Source: Sulfitobacter donghicola DSW-25 = KCTC 12864 = JCM 14565 (GTDB lineage Bacteria > Pseudomonadota > Alphaproteobacteria > Rhodobacterales > Rhodobacteraceae). From it: a stretch of 64,000 nucleotides of DNA. The notes beneath the pieces are model-generated. The model ran no database searches and was not told where the DNA came from. It saw nothing but the letters and a program-made list of their open reading frames with translations. Shown one piece after another: positions 28,817 to 37,890 of this stretch. Position 1 is the first letter of the stretch. Each line of letters opens with the position of its first letter. Location of the stretch: the NCBI RefSeq assembly GCF_000622405.1, contig NZ_JASF01000005.1, positions 1,426,001-1,490,000 on the forward strand, in the 5' to 3' direction. Both the position numbers and the translations under genes were made by a program.

Positions 28817-28947
28817 GTTATATTCCTTTGTCGAGTTTCGCGGCTGGCCTAGCTGGTTTTGCGGGTTTGGGCAAGGTTGATGGGTTGATTGACCGTTCGG
28901 TAATAGACACCTATCCAAGACCTTGATGCATCAAAGGGCAGGATCAC

Positions 28948-30180
28948 ATGAGTGAAGATTTCCAAATGGGCGCAATTGCGGCCACTCGCGCGATGCGAAG
29001 CGTGTTTCCCGCAACGCCTCTTTTAAAGAATGAGCACCTGTCAGAACTCTATGGTGCCGAGATTTACCTAAAGCGTGAAGACCTAAGCCCTGTGCGGTCA
29101 TACAAGCTGCGCGGCGCGTTCAACGCGATGCGCAAAGTGATCCCCGAGCATCAGGTTTTTGTCTGCGCTTCAGCTGGCAACCACGCCCAAGGGGTTGCCT
29201 TTATGTGCAGCCATTTCAAAGTACGCGGTGTGATCTATATGCCTGTCACGACGCCGCAGCAGAAAATCCAAAAGACCAAGATGTTCGGTGGCGAAAACAT
29301 CGAGGTGCGTTTGGTTGGCGACTATTTTGACAAGACGCTGGAAGCAGCACAAAGTTTTTGCGCAGAAGAGGGGGCGTATTTTCTCTCTCCTTTTGATGAT
29401 GATGACGTCATCGAAGGACAGGCCTCGGTCGCGGTTGAGATAGAGGACCAATTAGGCGGTGTGCCAGACCGCATTATCCTTCCTGTTGGTGGGGGCGGGT
29501 TGTCCTCGGGTATTCGCGCCTTTTTGGGTGACCGATGCAAATACACCTATGTTGAACCTTTGGGTGCGCCCAGCCTTGCGCGTTCATTGGAAGAAGGCGC
29601 GCCTATAGACGTGTCGCCAATCAATACATTTGTAGATGGCGCGGCCGTTGCGAAAATCGGGGCGCGTACGTTTGAAAAACTAAAAGGCGCAAGCCGCGAG
29701 GATGTTGTCCTGCTATCCGAGGATCGTATCTGCGTGAGTATCGTAGAAATGCTCAACGTGGAAGGGATCGTTCTAGAGCCCGCAGGCGCCTTAAGCATCG
29801 AAGCGCTGGGCGAAGTTGCGGAAGAGATCAAAGGCAAAACCATTGTTTGCGTCACCTCGGGCGGGAACTTTGATTTTGAACGCTTGCCAGAGGTAAAAGA
29901 GCGCGCGCAGCGGTATTCTGGGCTAAAGAAATACTTTATCCTGCGGATGCCCCAGCGTCCTGGCGCGTTGAAGGAGTTTCTGAATATTCTGGGGCCAGAT
30001 GATGATATTTGCCGTTTCGAATACCTCAAGAAATCGGCGCGCAACTTTGGTTCGGTTTTGATCGGGATCGAATCCCCAACGCCCGACGCTTTCCCGAGGT
30101 TTCTGTCTTTGCTGGATGACGCAGGGTTTACCTATACAGATATTACGAATGATGAGACGCTTGCCCAATTCGTGATCTAA
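28948..30180 (+). CDS. ilvA: Threonine ammonia-lyase (biosynthetic threonine dehydratase)
   Basis: A 410-aa PLP enzyme converting threonine to 2-oxobutanoate for isoleucine synthesis. The PLP lysine lies in VRSYKLRGAFNAM, the phosphate-binding loop is GGGGLSSG, and the serine-type TSGGNF segment is present. The last 80 residues (YFILRMPQRPGALKEFLNIL) form one ACT-like regulatory domain, so it resembles the shorter IlvA form with a single regulatory domain. The short gap to the SDR gene (18 bp) suggests cotranscription. Confidence 0.92.
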   Translation: MSEDFQMGAIAATRAMRSVFPATPLLKNEHLSELYGAEIYLKREDLSPVRSYKLRGAFNAMRKVIPEHQVFVCASAGNHAQGVAFMCSHFKVRGVIYMPVTTPQQKIQKTKMFGGENIEVRLVGDYFDKTLEAAQSFCAEEGAYFLSPFDDDDVIEGQASVAVEIEDQLGGVPDRIILPVGGGGLSSGIRAFLGDRCKYTYVEPLGAPSLARSLEEGAPIDVSPINTFVDGAAVAKIGARTFEKLKGASREDVVLLSEDRICVSIVEMLNVEGIVLEPAGALSIEALGEVAEEIKGKTIVCVTSGGNFDFERLPEVKERAQRYSGLKKYFILRMPQRPGALKEFLNILGPDDDICRFEYLKKSARNFGSVLIGIESPTPDAFPRFLSLLDDAGFTYTDITNDETLAQFVI

Positions 30181-30198
30181 TTATTTTCGGGGGGAAGC

Positions 30199-31005
30199 AT
30201 GGATATTTCTGGTAAAACGGTTGTCGTCACGGGCGGGGCCAGCGGGATTGGCGCAGCGCTTGCGCGCCAAGCAGTAGAGGCAGGCGCAAAAGTCTGCATC
30301 GCGGATCGTAACCTTGAGCTAGGCCAGAAAGTCGCGGCTGAAATTGGCGGCATGGCTGTTTCATGTGACGTGACCCAAGAAACCCAGATCATCGCGGCCA
30401 TTGATGCGGCCGAAGCGGCCTATGGTCCGGTGGATGTTTTTGTATCGAATGCGGGGCTGGGAAAAGGTGACCCAACCCATGCGGCATCTGCGTCTGATGC
30501 GGATTGGATGTTGAACTGGAACGTTCATGTGATGTCCCATGTTTGGGCCGCACGGGCGTTGCTCCCCGCGATGATCGAACGGGGATCAGGCCATTTTGTA
30601 AATGTCGCATCGGCGGCGGGTTTATTGAATCAAATTGGCGACGCTGCATATTCGGCAACCAAACATGCAGCCGTCAGTTTTGCCGAATCGCTGCTGATTT
30701 CACATGGGGATGACGGGATTGGCGTCTCGGTTGTTTGCCCTCAATACGTGGCGACGCCTCTGTTGGGGCTAGGCGATGCAGATGCCGAGGGTAATTTGCT
30801 CACTGCGGGTGATGTTGCCAAATCCGTTTGGAAAGGTGTTTCAGATGGCACGTTTGTTATTATGCCCCATCCAGATGTCGCAAAATATTATGCGCTGCGC
30901 GGGGCAGATACGCCGCGCTGGATCAAAGGGATGCAATTGCTGCGCGCCAAAGCCATGCAGGAACATGGCGGGATCGACGTGAGCAGTTTTTACAAGCTGA
31001 TTTAG
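30199..31005 (+). CDS. Short-chain dehydrogenase/reductase
   Basis: A 268-aa classical SDR. The cofactor-binding TGGASGIG is near residues 11-18, NAG follows strand 4, and the catalytic serine lies ahead of the YSATK motif (Y and K of the active site). The DRN after the second strand suggests NAD over NADP. The substrate is unknown. It follows ilvA closely and overlaps the convergent Hpt gene by 4 nt. Confidence 0.85.
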   Translation: MDISGKTVVVTGGASGIGAALARQAVEAGAKVCIADRNLELGQKVAAEIGGMAVSCDVTQETQIIAAIDAAEAAYGPVDVFVSNAGLGKGDPTHAASASDADWMLNWNVHVMSHVWAARALLPAMIERGSGHFVNVASAAGLLNQIGDAAYSATKHAAVSFAESLLISHGDDGIGVSVVCPQYVATPLLGLGDADAEGNLLTAGDVAKSVWKGVSDGTFVIMPHPDVAKYYALRGADTPRWIKGMQLLRAKAMQEHGGIDVSSFYKLI

Positions 31006-31334
31006 GTCAGCTTGCCATTCTCTAGGCCTGATAAAAAAGCATTTTTGCTTTCTTCATAGCATTTGAGGATGGGTTCCAGTTCGATCCCTGCCGCGTCGCC
31101 ATTTGCGGCGCGGGTTTCGCCGATTTGGCAAAGGTTAGCAAAGTCGGCAAACCCCAAGTTTAACGCACTCCCTTTAAGCGCATGAAGATCAGCCCCCAAG
31201 GTATCTCTGCTCCCCTTGGGGGGCAGTCCGCTGATCATTTCTGCAACCTCTTCAATGAAAATTTCAACGACCTCAGGAAAATCATCTTTTCCTATTTCGT
31301 CTCTAAGCGAGTTGATTTTCAGCCAATCAATCAT
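31002..31334 (-). CDS. Histidine phosphotransfer (Hpt) domain protein
   Basis: A 110-aa single Hpt domain with the phospho-accepting histidine H51 in LHALKGSALNLG. The helical, acidic helix A-D form fits a shuttle between a sensor kinase and a response regulator. The ATG at 31334 is set by GGAGG at correct spacing. It is transcribed divergently from the response regulator-PP2C gene 133 bp away, which is its most likely partner. No histidine kinase gene is in the window. Confidence 0.85.
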   Translation of the reverse strand: MIDWLKINSLRDEIGKDDFPEVVEIFIEEVAEMISGLPPKGSRDTLGADLHALKGSALNLGFADFANLCQIGETRAANGDAAGIELEPILKCYEESKNAFLSGLENGKLT

Positions 31335-31467
31335 CGGAACCTCCAATTTTGCGATTTAGGCTATCCCGAATTCGTTAAAGTGAAGTGTCCTCTTTGGCTA
31401 AATCGAGGTTCACGGCCTGTTAAGGTCATGTCGATACGAATTTGCACAGAAGCCACGTGGAAGAGCT

Positions 31468-32748
31468 ATGTCCATCGCACCCTTACCAAATGTAAATCTG
31501 TCAGCATCGCCTCAAGGGCGAGCCATAAAGAATGTCTTGGTTGTAGATGATAGCAAACTGCAACGTAAAATCCTGACACTGGCCCTGAAACGCTGGGGTT
31601 TTACCGTTTCCGAAGCTGCCAGTGGCGAAGAGGCGCTGGAGATGGCCAAAGAATGTCGTCCTGATCTGGTGCTAAGTGATTGGATGATGCCGGGCATGAC
31701 GGGGCTGGAATTGTGTCAAAAATTTCGGGCTATGGATGATGATGAATACAGCTATTTTATTCTTTTGACGTCCAAGAGCGAAAAGGAAGAAGTCGCGCGC
31801 GGACTGGATAGTGGCGCCGATGATTTCCTGACAAAGCCGGTTGATAATAATGAACTGCGCGCGCGAATTGCTGCCGGTGAGCGACTGGTTGAAATGCAGC
31901 GATCCGTTGTGAAATCAAACCGCGCCCTTAGCGATACATTGGACGAGTTGCAGCAGCTTTACGACAATATCGAAAGCGATCTGCAGGAAGCCAAAAAGTT
32001 ACAACAATCCCTGATCAAGGAACGGTTTCGTAAACTGTCGACTGGCGATTTATCCTTGATGCTTAGGTCGTCGGGACATGTCGGGGGGGATTTGGTCGGC
32101 TTTTTTCAGGCAGGATCAGAGCATGTGGGCCTATTCGCAATAGATGTATCGGGCCATGGAATCAGCTCTGCGTTGATGACCGCGCGTTTGGCGGGCTATT
32201 TGTCCAGCGCGGCACCTGATCAAAACGTTGCCCTGCATAAAAACGAGCAAGGGAAATATGTGCCGCGCGCTCCGGATGAGGTGGTTGCCGATCTGAATAA
32301 TCTGGTTCTCGATGAGATGGATACAGAGCATTATTTCACCCTGCTCCTCGCGTTTTTAGAACTTGATACAGGGCATCTGATCATATCTCAGGCTGGGCAT
32401 CCGCATCCCGCCGTTCAAAGAAAAAATGGCGTGATTGAGCAATCAGGCGCGGGTGGGTTTCCTGTTGGGTTGCTTTCAGGTGTTTCCTTTGAGCGGTATG
32501 AAATTACTCTGAATAAGGGGGATCGCATTCTGATCCTATCAGACGGGGTGACCGAATGCCCTGGCCCAGACGGTGACATGTTAGAAGAAGAAGGCCTTGC
32601 CACACTCATGCAAGAACTGAAAACCACGCGGGGGCCGGCATTCCTCGAGGCCCTTATTTGGAAGCTGTCAGAGTTTAACGGCAGTGGCGATTTTCCAGAT
32701 GACGTGTCTGCAATTCTGTTCGAATTTCAGGGCCGTGAATCTAGGTAG
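31468..32748 (+). CDS. Response regulator with PP2C-type (RsbU/SpoIIE) phosphatase output
   Basis: A 426-aa protein with three parts. A receiver domain (about 22-138) has DD27-28, phospho-acceptor D71, T101 and K123. A coiled-coil linker covers about 145-190. A PPM/SpoIIE phosphatase (about 195-424) has the metal-binding motifs GGDLVG, DVSGHGISSALM, LSDGVTEC and PDDVSAILF. All phosphatase acidic residues look present. Proteins of this build dephosphorylate STAS anti-sigma antagonists in partner-switching pathways. Neither an antagonist nor an anti-sigma gene is adjacent. Its 3' end overlaps the convergent Nudix gene by 22 nt. Confidence 0.9.
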   Translation: MSIAPLPNVNLSASPQGRAIKNVLVVDDSKLQRKILTLALKRWGFTVSEAASGEEALEMAKECRPDLVLSDWMMPGMTGLELCQKFRAMDDDEYSYFILLTSKSEKEEVARGLDSGADDFLTKPVDNNELRARIAAGERLVEMQRSVVKSNRALSDTLDELQQLYDNIESDLQEAKKLQQSLIKERFRKLSTGDLSLMLRSSGHVGGDLVGFFQAGSEHVGLFAIDVSGHGISSALMTARLAGYLSSAAPDQNVALHKNEQGKYVPRAPDEVVADLNNLVLDEMDTEHYFTLLLAFLELDTGHLIISQAGHPHPAVQRKNGVIEQSGAGGFPVGLLSGVSFERYEITLNKGDRILILSDGVTECPGPDGDMLEEEGLATLMQELKTTRGPAFLEALIWKLSEFNGSGDFPDDVSAILFEFQGRESR

Positions 32749-33176
32749 GCTTCCAGCATCATTCGATCGCCCTCATTCCCCAAAGAAGCCAAGGCATCTT
32801 TGGCATCAAGGATCATGGTTACGTGGTGGGCTTCGATGGGTTCATGAAGCTGACGGGTGGGGCGCGCAACAAAGACTGTGCACAGCTTTTCAGCCCAAAG
32901 GTCATATTCAGGCATAAAAACAAATCGTCGAAAGGCGCCTAAGCGAATTGGATTTGAAATCGACCAACCAATCTCTTCGCGGACTTCGCGGTAAAGGGCC
33001 TGTTTTGGGCTTTCACCGGGGTCGATACCGCCTCCGGGCAATTGAATGTCGATTTCCCCATTCACCTCTGCGGTCAGCAAAAACCGCCGTCCAATTGGCA
33101 AAATAACATAGGCACCGGGCCGCAAAATATACCGCTGACCCCTTTGCGGAACCTCTCCGACACGTCTGATCATCAT
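32727..33176 (-). CDS. Nudix hydrolase
   Basis: A 149-aa Nudix protein with a complete box, GGGIDPGESPKQ...REVREEIGW, so divalent-metal pyrophosphatase activity is expected. The segments before (GAYVILPIGRRFLL) and after (GAFRRFVFMPEYDLWAEK) resemble ADP-ribose-type Nudix enzymes, but the substrate is not assignable. The start is taken at the MM pair (33176 or 33173), preceded by AAGGGG; the frame is open 30 codons further upstream. Confidence 0.8.
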   Translation of the reverse strand: MMIRRVGEVPQRGQRYILRPGAYVILPIGRRFLLTAEVNGEIDIQLPGGGIDPGESPKQALYREVREEIGWSISNPIRLGAFRRFVFMPEYDLWAEKLCTVFVARPTRQLHEPIEAHHVTMILDAKDALASLGNEGDRMMLEAYLDSRP

Positions 33177-33247
33177 CAACCCCTTTTTGTCTTGGCTTGC
33201 CCGCCCTACATAGACACGGTATGCCAAGCGCTTCGCGGTAAGGATAG

Positions 33248-34234
33248 ATGAAAATGACAGATGCAAACATCAATGGGTGGGACGATACGGTTCTGCCATT
33301 CCAGCTTGATAACTCGGATATTCGCGGGAGGATTGCCCGTTTGGATACCGCTTTGGGCGGAATCCTTGAGCAACATAACTATCCCCCGCAGGTCGAAGCA
33401 TTGGTTGCGGAGATGGCTCTGCTGACGGCGCTGATTGGTCAAACCATGAAACTGCGTTGGAAATTGCAATTGCAGGTTCAGTCAAACGGCCCTGTTCGTA
33501 TGATCTCGACAGATTATTACGGCCCCCAAGAGGATGGCGGTCCCGCGCGAATCCGTGCCTATGCCAGCTATGACGCTGATCGTTTGACGGATGGCTATCC
33601 GATTGATCAGGTCGGTGACGGCTATTTTGCGGTTATGATTGATCAGGGTGAAGGCACAAAACCCTATCAAGGTATTTCGCCGCTTTCTCGTGAAGGGTTG
33701 GCAAAATCAGCCGAGGGTTACTTTGCCCAATCCGAACAGTTGCCCACACGGTTTGAACTGACCTTTGGCAAATCTACCATGGCGGATGGGGTTGAAGAGT
33801 GGCGCGCTGGTGGTGTGATGCTTCAGCACATGCCAAAGGCATCACCCTTTGCGGCGCAAGCAGAGGGTACAGGCGAGACTTTGCAGCCTGTTGATTTGCT
33901 AAACGATGATGAAACAGAAAACTGGAACCGCGTGAATATTCTGCTGGATACAGTTGATGATCTGGAGCTGGTTGGCCCAACGGTTGAACCTTCCCAAGTG
34001 CTGCTGCGGTTGTTCCACGAAGAGGCACCGCGTGTCTTTGACAAACAGCGCGTTCACTTTGGTTGCAGCTGCTCTGAAGATAAGGTCCGCCAAAGCCTGT
34101 CCATCTATTCGGCGCGGGACCTAGAGACAATGACAACAGAGGATGGTCGAATCACGGCTGATTGCCAGTTCTGTGGCGCGCATTACAACCTAGATCCAAA
34201 AACGGTTGGTTTTGAAGCCGAAGGCAATGCGTAA
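33248..34234 (+). CDS. hslO: Redox-regulated holdase chaperone Hsp33
   Basis: A 328-aa Hsp33 that is turned on by oxidative unfolding. The C-terminal redox switch has the zinc-binding cysteines C273-x-C275 and C306-x2-C309 (CSC and CQFC). Start is ATG 33248, or the ATG two codons on at 33254, which is better spaced (9 nt) from AAGGA at 33240-33244. The gene overlaps the downstream Nudix by 8 nt and begins a hslO-Nudix-cca run. Confidence 0.93.
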   Translation: MKMTDANINGWDDTVLPFQLDNSDIRGRIARLDTALGGILEQHNYPPQVEALVAEMALLTALIGQTMKLRWKLQLQVQSNGPVRMISTDYYGPQEDGGPARIRAYASYDADRLTDGYPIDQVGDGYFAVMIDQGEGTKPYQGISPLSREGLAKSAEGYFAQSEQLPTRFELTFGKSTMADGVEEWRAGGVMLQHMPKASPFAAQAEGTGETLQPVDLLNDDETENWNRVNILLDTVDDLELVGPTVEPSQVLLRLFHEEAPRVFDKQRVHFGCSCSEDKVRQSLSIYSARDLETMTTEDGRITADCQFCGAHYNLDPKTVGFEAEGNA

Positions 34235-34823
34235 TCAACTTGAACACTTTCGGAAGTCTTTGGCCCAGACGGGTGTTCAGTCTTCCGATTTTGATCTGAA
34301 CCCTGAAACAGTTCTGCCAGCGGGTCGCAAATTGCGCCCTGCTGGCGTGCTTGCCCCCATCGTTGAAACAGAAAACGGGCTGAGCCTTTTGCTGACGAAA
34401 CGCTCAGCCGCTCTCAAACATCACCCGGGGCAAATTGCCTTTCCGGGGGGAAAGCAGGATGAAGGCGACAAAGATGTCATCGCCGCGGCTCTGCGGGAAG
34501 CCGATGAAGAAATCGGATTGCCCCCTGATACCGTCGAAATTCTGGGAACGCTTCCCCAACATGAGACGATAACCAGTTTCATCGTTACGCCCGTTGTGGG
34601 TTTTGTGAAATCCGATTTTGTCGTTCGCCCAGAACCTGGTGAAGTGGATGAAGTGTTTGCGGTTCCGCTCACCCATGTTTTGAATCCTGATAACTATCAG
34701 ATTCAATCGCGCAGGTGGCGTGGGCAGAAGCGCCACTATTTTGTGGTGCCTTTCGGACCCTACTACATCTGGGGCGCGACTGCGCGTATGCTTCGCTCAT
34801 GGAGCGAGATTATACAAAACTGA
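34227..34823 (+). CDS. CoA pyrophosphatase-type Nudix hydrolase (NudL-like)
   Basis: A 198-aa Nudix protein with the UPF0035 signature LLTKRSAALKHHPGQIAFPGG followed by a Nudix box (ALREADEEIG). This signature marks enzymes that cleave CoA and acyl-CoAs to 4'-phosphopantetheine and 3',5'-ADP. The ATG at 34227 overlaps the hslO end by 8 nt, and its own 3' end overlaps cca by 25 nt. Confidence 0.88.
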   Translation: MRNQLEHFRKSLAQTGVQSSDFDLNPETVLPAGRKLRPAGVLAPIVETENGLSLLLTKRSAALKHHPGQIAFPGGKQDEGDKDVIAAALREADEEIGLPPDTVEILGTLPQHETITSFIVTPVVGFVKSDFVVRPEPGEVDEVFAVPLTHVLNPDNYQIQSRRWRGQKRHYFVVPFGPYYIWGATARMLRSWSEIIQN

Positions 34824-35983
34824 ATTCGACAGATGCCCCTTGGCTAAACGTCCCTTCTGCACGCGCGGTTTGCGATGCGATTTTGGCGGGTGGTCATCAG
34901 GTGTATTACGTTGGTGGCTGCGTTCGAAACGCCCTTTTGGGTGAACCGATGAGCGACGTTGACATGGCGACAAGTGCTACGCCTGATCAGGTGATCGCAT
35001 TGACCAAGGCTGCAAATCTCAAACCCGTTCCAACCGGAATTGATCATGGCACCATCACGGTTGTTTCTGATGGTGTCGGTTATGAGGTGACGACATTCCG
35101 CCGTGATGTGGAAACGGATGGCCGCCGCGCTGTTGTGGCGTTTTCCACCGACATTCTAGACGATGCACGCCGTCGCGATTTTACCATGAACGCATTATAT
35201 GCAGATCGTGACGGGGCGGTGATTGATCCTTTGGGTGGATTGGATGATCTGCGCATGCGTCGTGTTCGGTTCATCGAAAACGCAGAGCAACGCATTCGCG
35301 AGGATTACCTCAGAACCCTGCGGTATTTCCGCTTTCATGCGTGGTATGGTGATACCTCTGAAGGGTTGGACGCAGATGCGCTTGCTGCAATAGGGTCTAA
35401 TTTGTCGGGGTTAGAGACACTTTCTGCGGAGCGGGTTGGAACGGAAATCAAAAAACTTCTTGCTGCAGATGACCCATCTACTGCTTTAGCCGCAATGGCC
35501 CAAACGGGTGTATTAGGGACTATTCTATCGGGCGCGGACCCAAAACTTACCATGCTGATGATCCATGGCGCCACGCATGTGAATGTGACGCCGGATTGGA
35601 TAGGGCGGCTGGTTTCTATGGGAGGGGCAGATGTTCCTTCTAGGCTCAGGTTGAGCAATGCAGAGAAAAAGAAATACGAAACGATCTATCACGCTGCCTA
35701 TGATGGCCCTTCGTTGCTAGGGGTCGCATACGAGCACGGAAGCGAGATTGCAGTACAAGCACATTTGATCCAATCCGCAATCGCTGAGACCTTACCGAAT
35801 CCCAGCTATGTTCAGGCTCTAATAAAGGCTGCTGAACAGGTTTTTCCGATTTCCGCGAGTGACCTCATGCCCCAATATCAAGGCGCGGCATTAGGGGCGT
35901 GTCTGGCGGAGCTCAAAGCGGCGTGGATATCCTCTGCATTCGAAATGCAAAAAGCAGAGCTGTTAAAGGCTGCAAACCTTTGA
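34799..35983 (+). CDS. cca: CCA tRNA nucleotidyltransferase
   Basis: A 394-aa class II nucleotidyltransferase that adds or repairs the 3' CCA of tRNA. The GGCVRNALLG strand-turn and the DVDMATSATP segment with the catalytic carboxylates come first, followed by RRDFTMNALY and RVRFIENAEQRIREDYLRTLR. The C-terminal half is helical. The ATG at 34799 falls inside the end of the preceding gene, and an open frame extends further upstream without a ribosome-binding site. Confidence 0.94.
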   Translation: MERDYTKLNSTDAPWLNVPSARAVCDAILAGGHQVYYVGGCVRNALLGEPMSDVDMATSATPDQVIALTKAANLKPVPTGIDHGTITVVSDGVGYEVTTFRRDVETDGRRAVVAFSTDILDDARRRDFTMNALYADRDGAVIDPLGGLDDLRMRRVRFIENAEQRIREDYLRTLRYFRFHAWYGDTSEGLDADALAAIGSNLSGLETLSAERVGTEIKKLLAADDPSTALAAMAQTGVLGTILSGADPKLTMLMIHGATHVNVTPDWIGRLVSMGGADVPSRLRLSNAEKKKYETIYHAAYDGPSLLGVAYEHGSEIAVQAHLIQSAIAETLPNPSYVQALIKAAEQVFPISASDLMPQYQGAALGACLAELKAAWISSAFEMQKAELLKAANL

Positions 35984-36048
35984 ATCGTGGATGGTCTTTC
36001 CCTTGAATGACAGGATAGGCTTGCGCGAAACGGTCATAGGTCATTGCA

Positions 36049-37890
36049 ATGTTCCGACTATTTGAAAATCTCGTAGATCCCTACACAGAATACCCCGAAG
36101 AAGATCACCCGCCGCAAACTTTGTGGCCTTTCTTTTTGGGGTATAGCCAGCCGTTCAAAAAAGTCTTTGCCTTGACGGCGTTTATGTCGATCCTTGTGGC
36201 TGGGATTGAGGTTGGTCTGATCTATTACATGGGGCGGATCGTCGATGTATTGGATCAAGGCCCCGAGCAAATGTGGGCAAAGCACGGAACCGAGCTGATC
36301 ATTGTCGGTTTGCTGATCGTTTTCTTGCGACCAATCCTTCAGGTTCTTGATGTTGCGCTGATCAACAATGCGATTTTGCCTAACTTTGGCACGCTCATCC
36401 GATGGCGTGCGCATCGGCAGGTTTTGCGTCAATCGGTTGGCTGGTTTGAAAACGACTTTGCTGGCCGGATCGCAAACCGGATCATGCAAACTCCGCCCGC
36501 TGCGGGCGAGGTGGTTTTTCAGGCCTTTGATGCGCTGTCCTTTTCGCTGGCCTATTTGATTGGCGCGGCGATTTTGCTGACCACTGCTGATCCGCGATTG
36601 TTATTACCGCTGGCTATTTGGTTTGCTGTTTACCTTCTGCTGTCGCGCTGGACGATCCGCCGGGTTGGTCCAGCGTCCAAGGCGGCGTCGGATGCGCGTT
36701 CGGCTGTGACGGGGCGTGTGGTGGATGCCTATACGAATATTCACTCGGTCAAGATGTTCGCGCACCACGACCGAGAAGAGCTTTACGCCAAAGAGGCGAT
36801 TGAAGAGGCGCGGCGCACATTCCAACAGGAACAGCGGATTTTCACCACGATGGATTTTTCGTTGGTCATGCTCAACGGTCTTTTGATCGTCGGTGTTGTT
36901 GGCTGGGCCTTGGCGCTTTGGCTGCAGGGTGCGGCCAGCGTGGGGACCGTTGCCGCGGCCGCTACTTTGACGCTTCGGCTGAATTCCATGACGGCGTGGA
37001 TCATGTGGGCGCTGTCCTCCTTCTTTCGCCAGCTTGGCGTGGTGGCAGAAGGGATGGAGACGATCGCCCAGCCCGTTAAGCTGGTTGATGCCCCAAATGC
37101 CCAACCCTTGAAACTGGTCGATGGGCGCATAGAAATGTCCCAGCTTTCCCATCATTACGGGCGCAAATCAGGGGGGCTTAACGCGATTGATCTGACAATT
37201 GAACCGGGTCAAAAGATTGGCCTGATCGGGCGCTCAGGCGCTGGAAAATCGACCCTAATCAAGCTTCTTTTGCGATTTTATGATGCTGAGGCTGGCGTGA
37301 TCAAAATTGATGGTCAGGATATTTCTACTGTCACACAGGACAGTCTGCGCAGGCAGATCGGTATGGTCCAACAAGATAGCGCGCTGTTGCATCGCTCGGT
37401 TTTGGAAAACATCAGCTATGGCCGCCCCGATGCAACCAAAGCCGAAGTGATAGAGGCCGCCCGCCAAGCCGAAGCGCATGAGTTTATTCAAGAGCTGCAA
37501 GATCCCGAAGGGCGGACGGGCTATGCGTCGCGGGTTGGTGAGCGGGGCGTAAAGCTATCGGGGGGGCAGCGGCAGCGAATAACTTTGGCGCGTGTGATCC
37601 TGAAAGATGCGCCAATCCTTTTGTTGGACGAAGCGACAAGCGCGCTGGACAGCGAAGTCGAAGCCGCGATCCAAACAACTCTTTATGGCATGATGGAGGG
37701 CAAGACCGTTATCGCGATTGCGCACCGTCTTTCCACCATCGCGCAGATGGATCGGATTTTGGTATTGGATGAGGGGCAGATTGTCGAAGACGGCGATCAC
37801 GAAACGCTTTTATCCTCAGGGGGGCTTTATGCTCAGTTCTGGGCGCGGCAATCTGGCGGGTTCTTGCAAATGGAAGATGAAAACACATGA
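36049..37890 (+). CDS. ABC exporter half-transporter, subunit 1
   Basis: A 613-aa protein with an N-terminal six-helix permease domain (about 40-330) and a C-terminal ATPase domain. Walker A GRSGAGKST is at 394-402, the signature LSGGQRQR at 503-510, followed by Walker B LLLDEATSALD and the switch histidine in AHRLST. This is the MsbA-like exporter build. It overlaps subunit 2 by 4 nt. The two differ throughout yet are alike in length and layout, so they should form a heterodimer. Substrate unknown. Confidence 0.9.
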   Translation: MFRLFENLVDPYTEYPEEDHPPQTLWPFFLGYSQPFKKVFALTAFMSILVAGIEVGLIYYMGRIVDVLDQGPEQMWAKHGTELIIVGLLIVFLRPILQVLDVALINNAILPNFGTLIRWRAHRQVLRQSVGWFENDFAGRIANRIMQTPPAAGEVVFQAFDALSFSLAYLIGAAILLTTADPRLLLPLAIWFAVYLLLSRWTIRRVGPASKAASDARSAVTGRVVDAYTNIHSVKMFAHHDREELYAKEAIEEARRTFQQEQRIFTTMDFSLVMLNGLLIVGVVGWALALWLQGAASVGTVAAAATLTLRLNSMTAWIMWALSSFFRQLGVVAEGMETIAQPVKLVDAPNAQPLKLVDGRIEMSQLSHHYGRKSGGLNAIDLTIEPGQKIGLIGRSGAGKSTLIKLLLRFYDAEAGVIKIDGQDISTVTQDSLRRQIGMVQQDSALLHRSVLENISYGRPDATKAEVIEAARQAEAHEFIQELQDPEGRTGYASRVGERGVKLSGGQRQRITLARVILKDAPILLLDEATSALDSEVEAAIQTTLYGMMEGKTVIAIAHRLSTIAQMDRILVLDEGQIVEDGDHETLLSSGGLYAQFWARQSGGFLQMEDENT

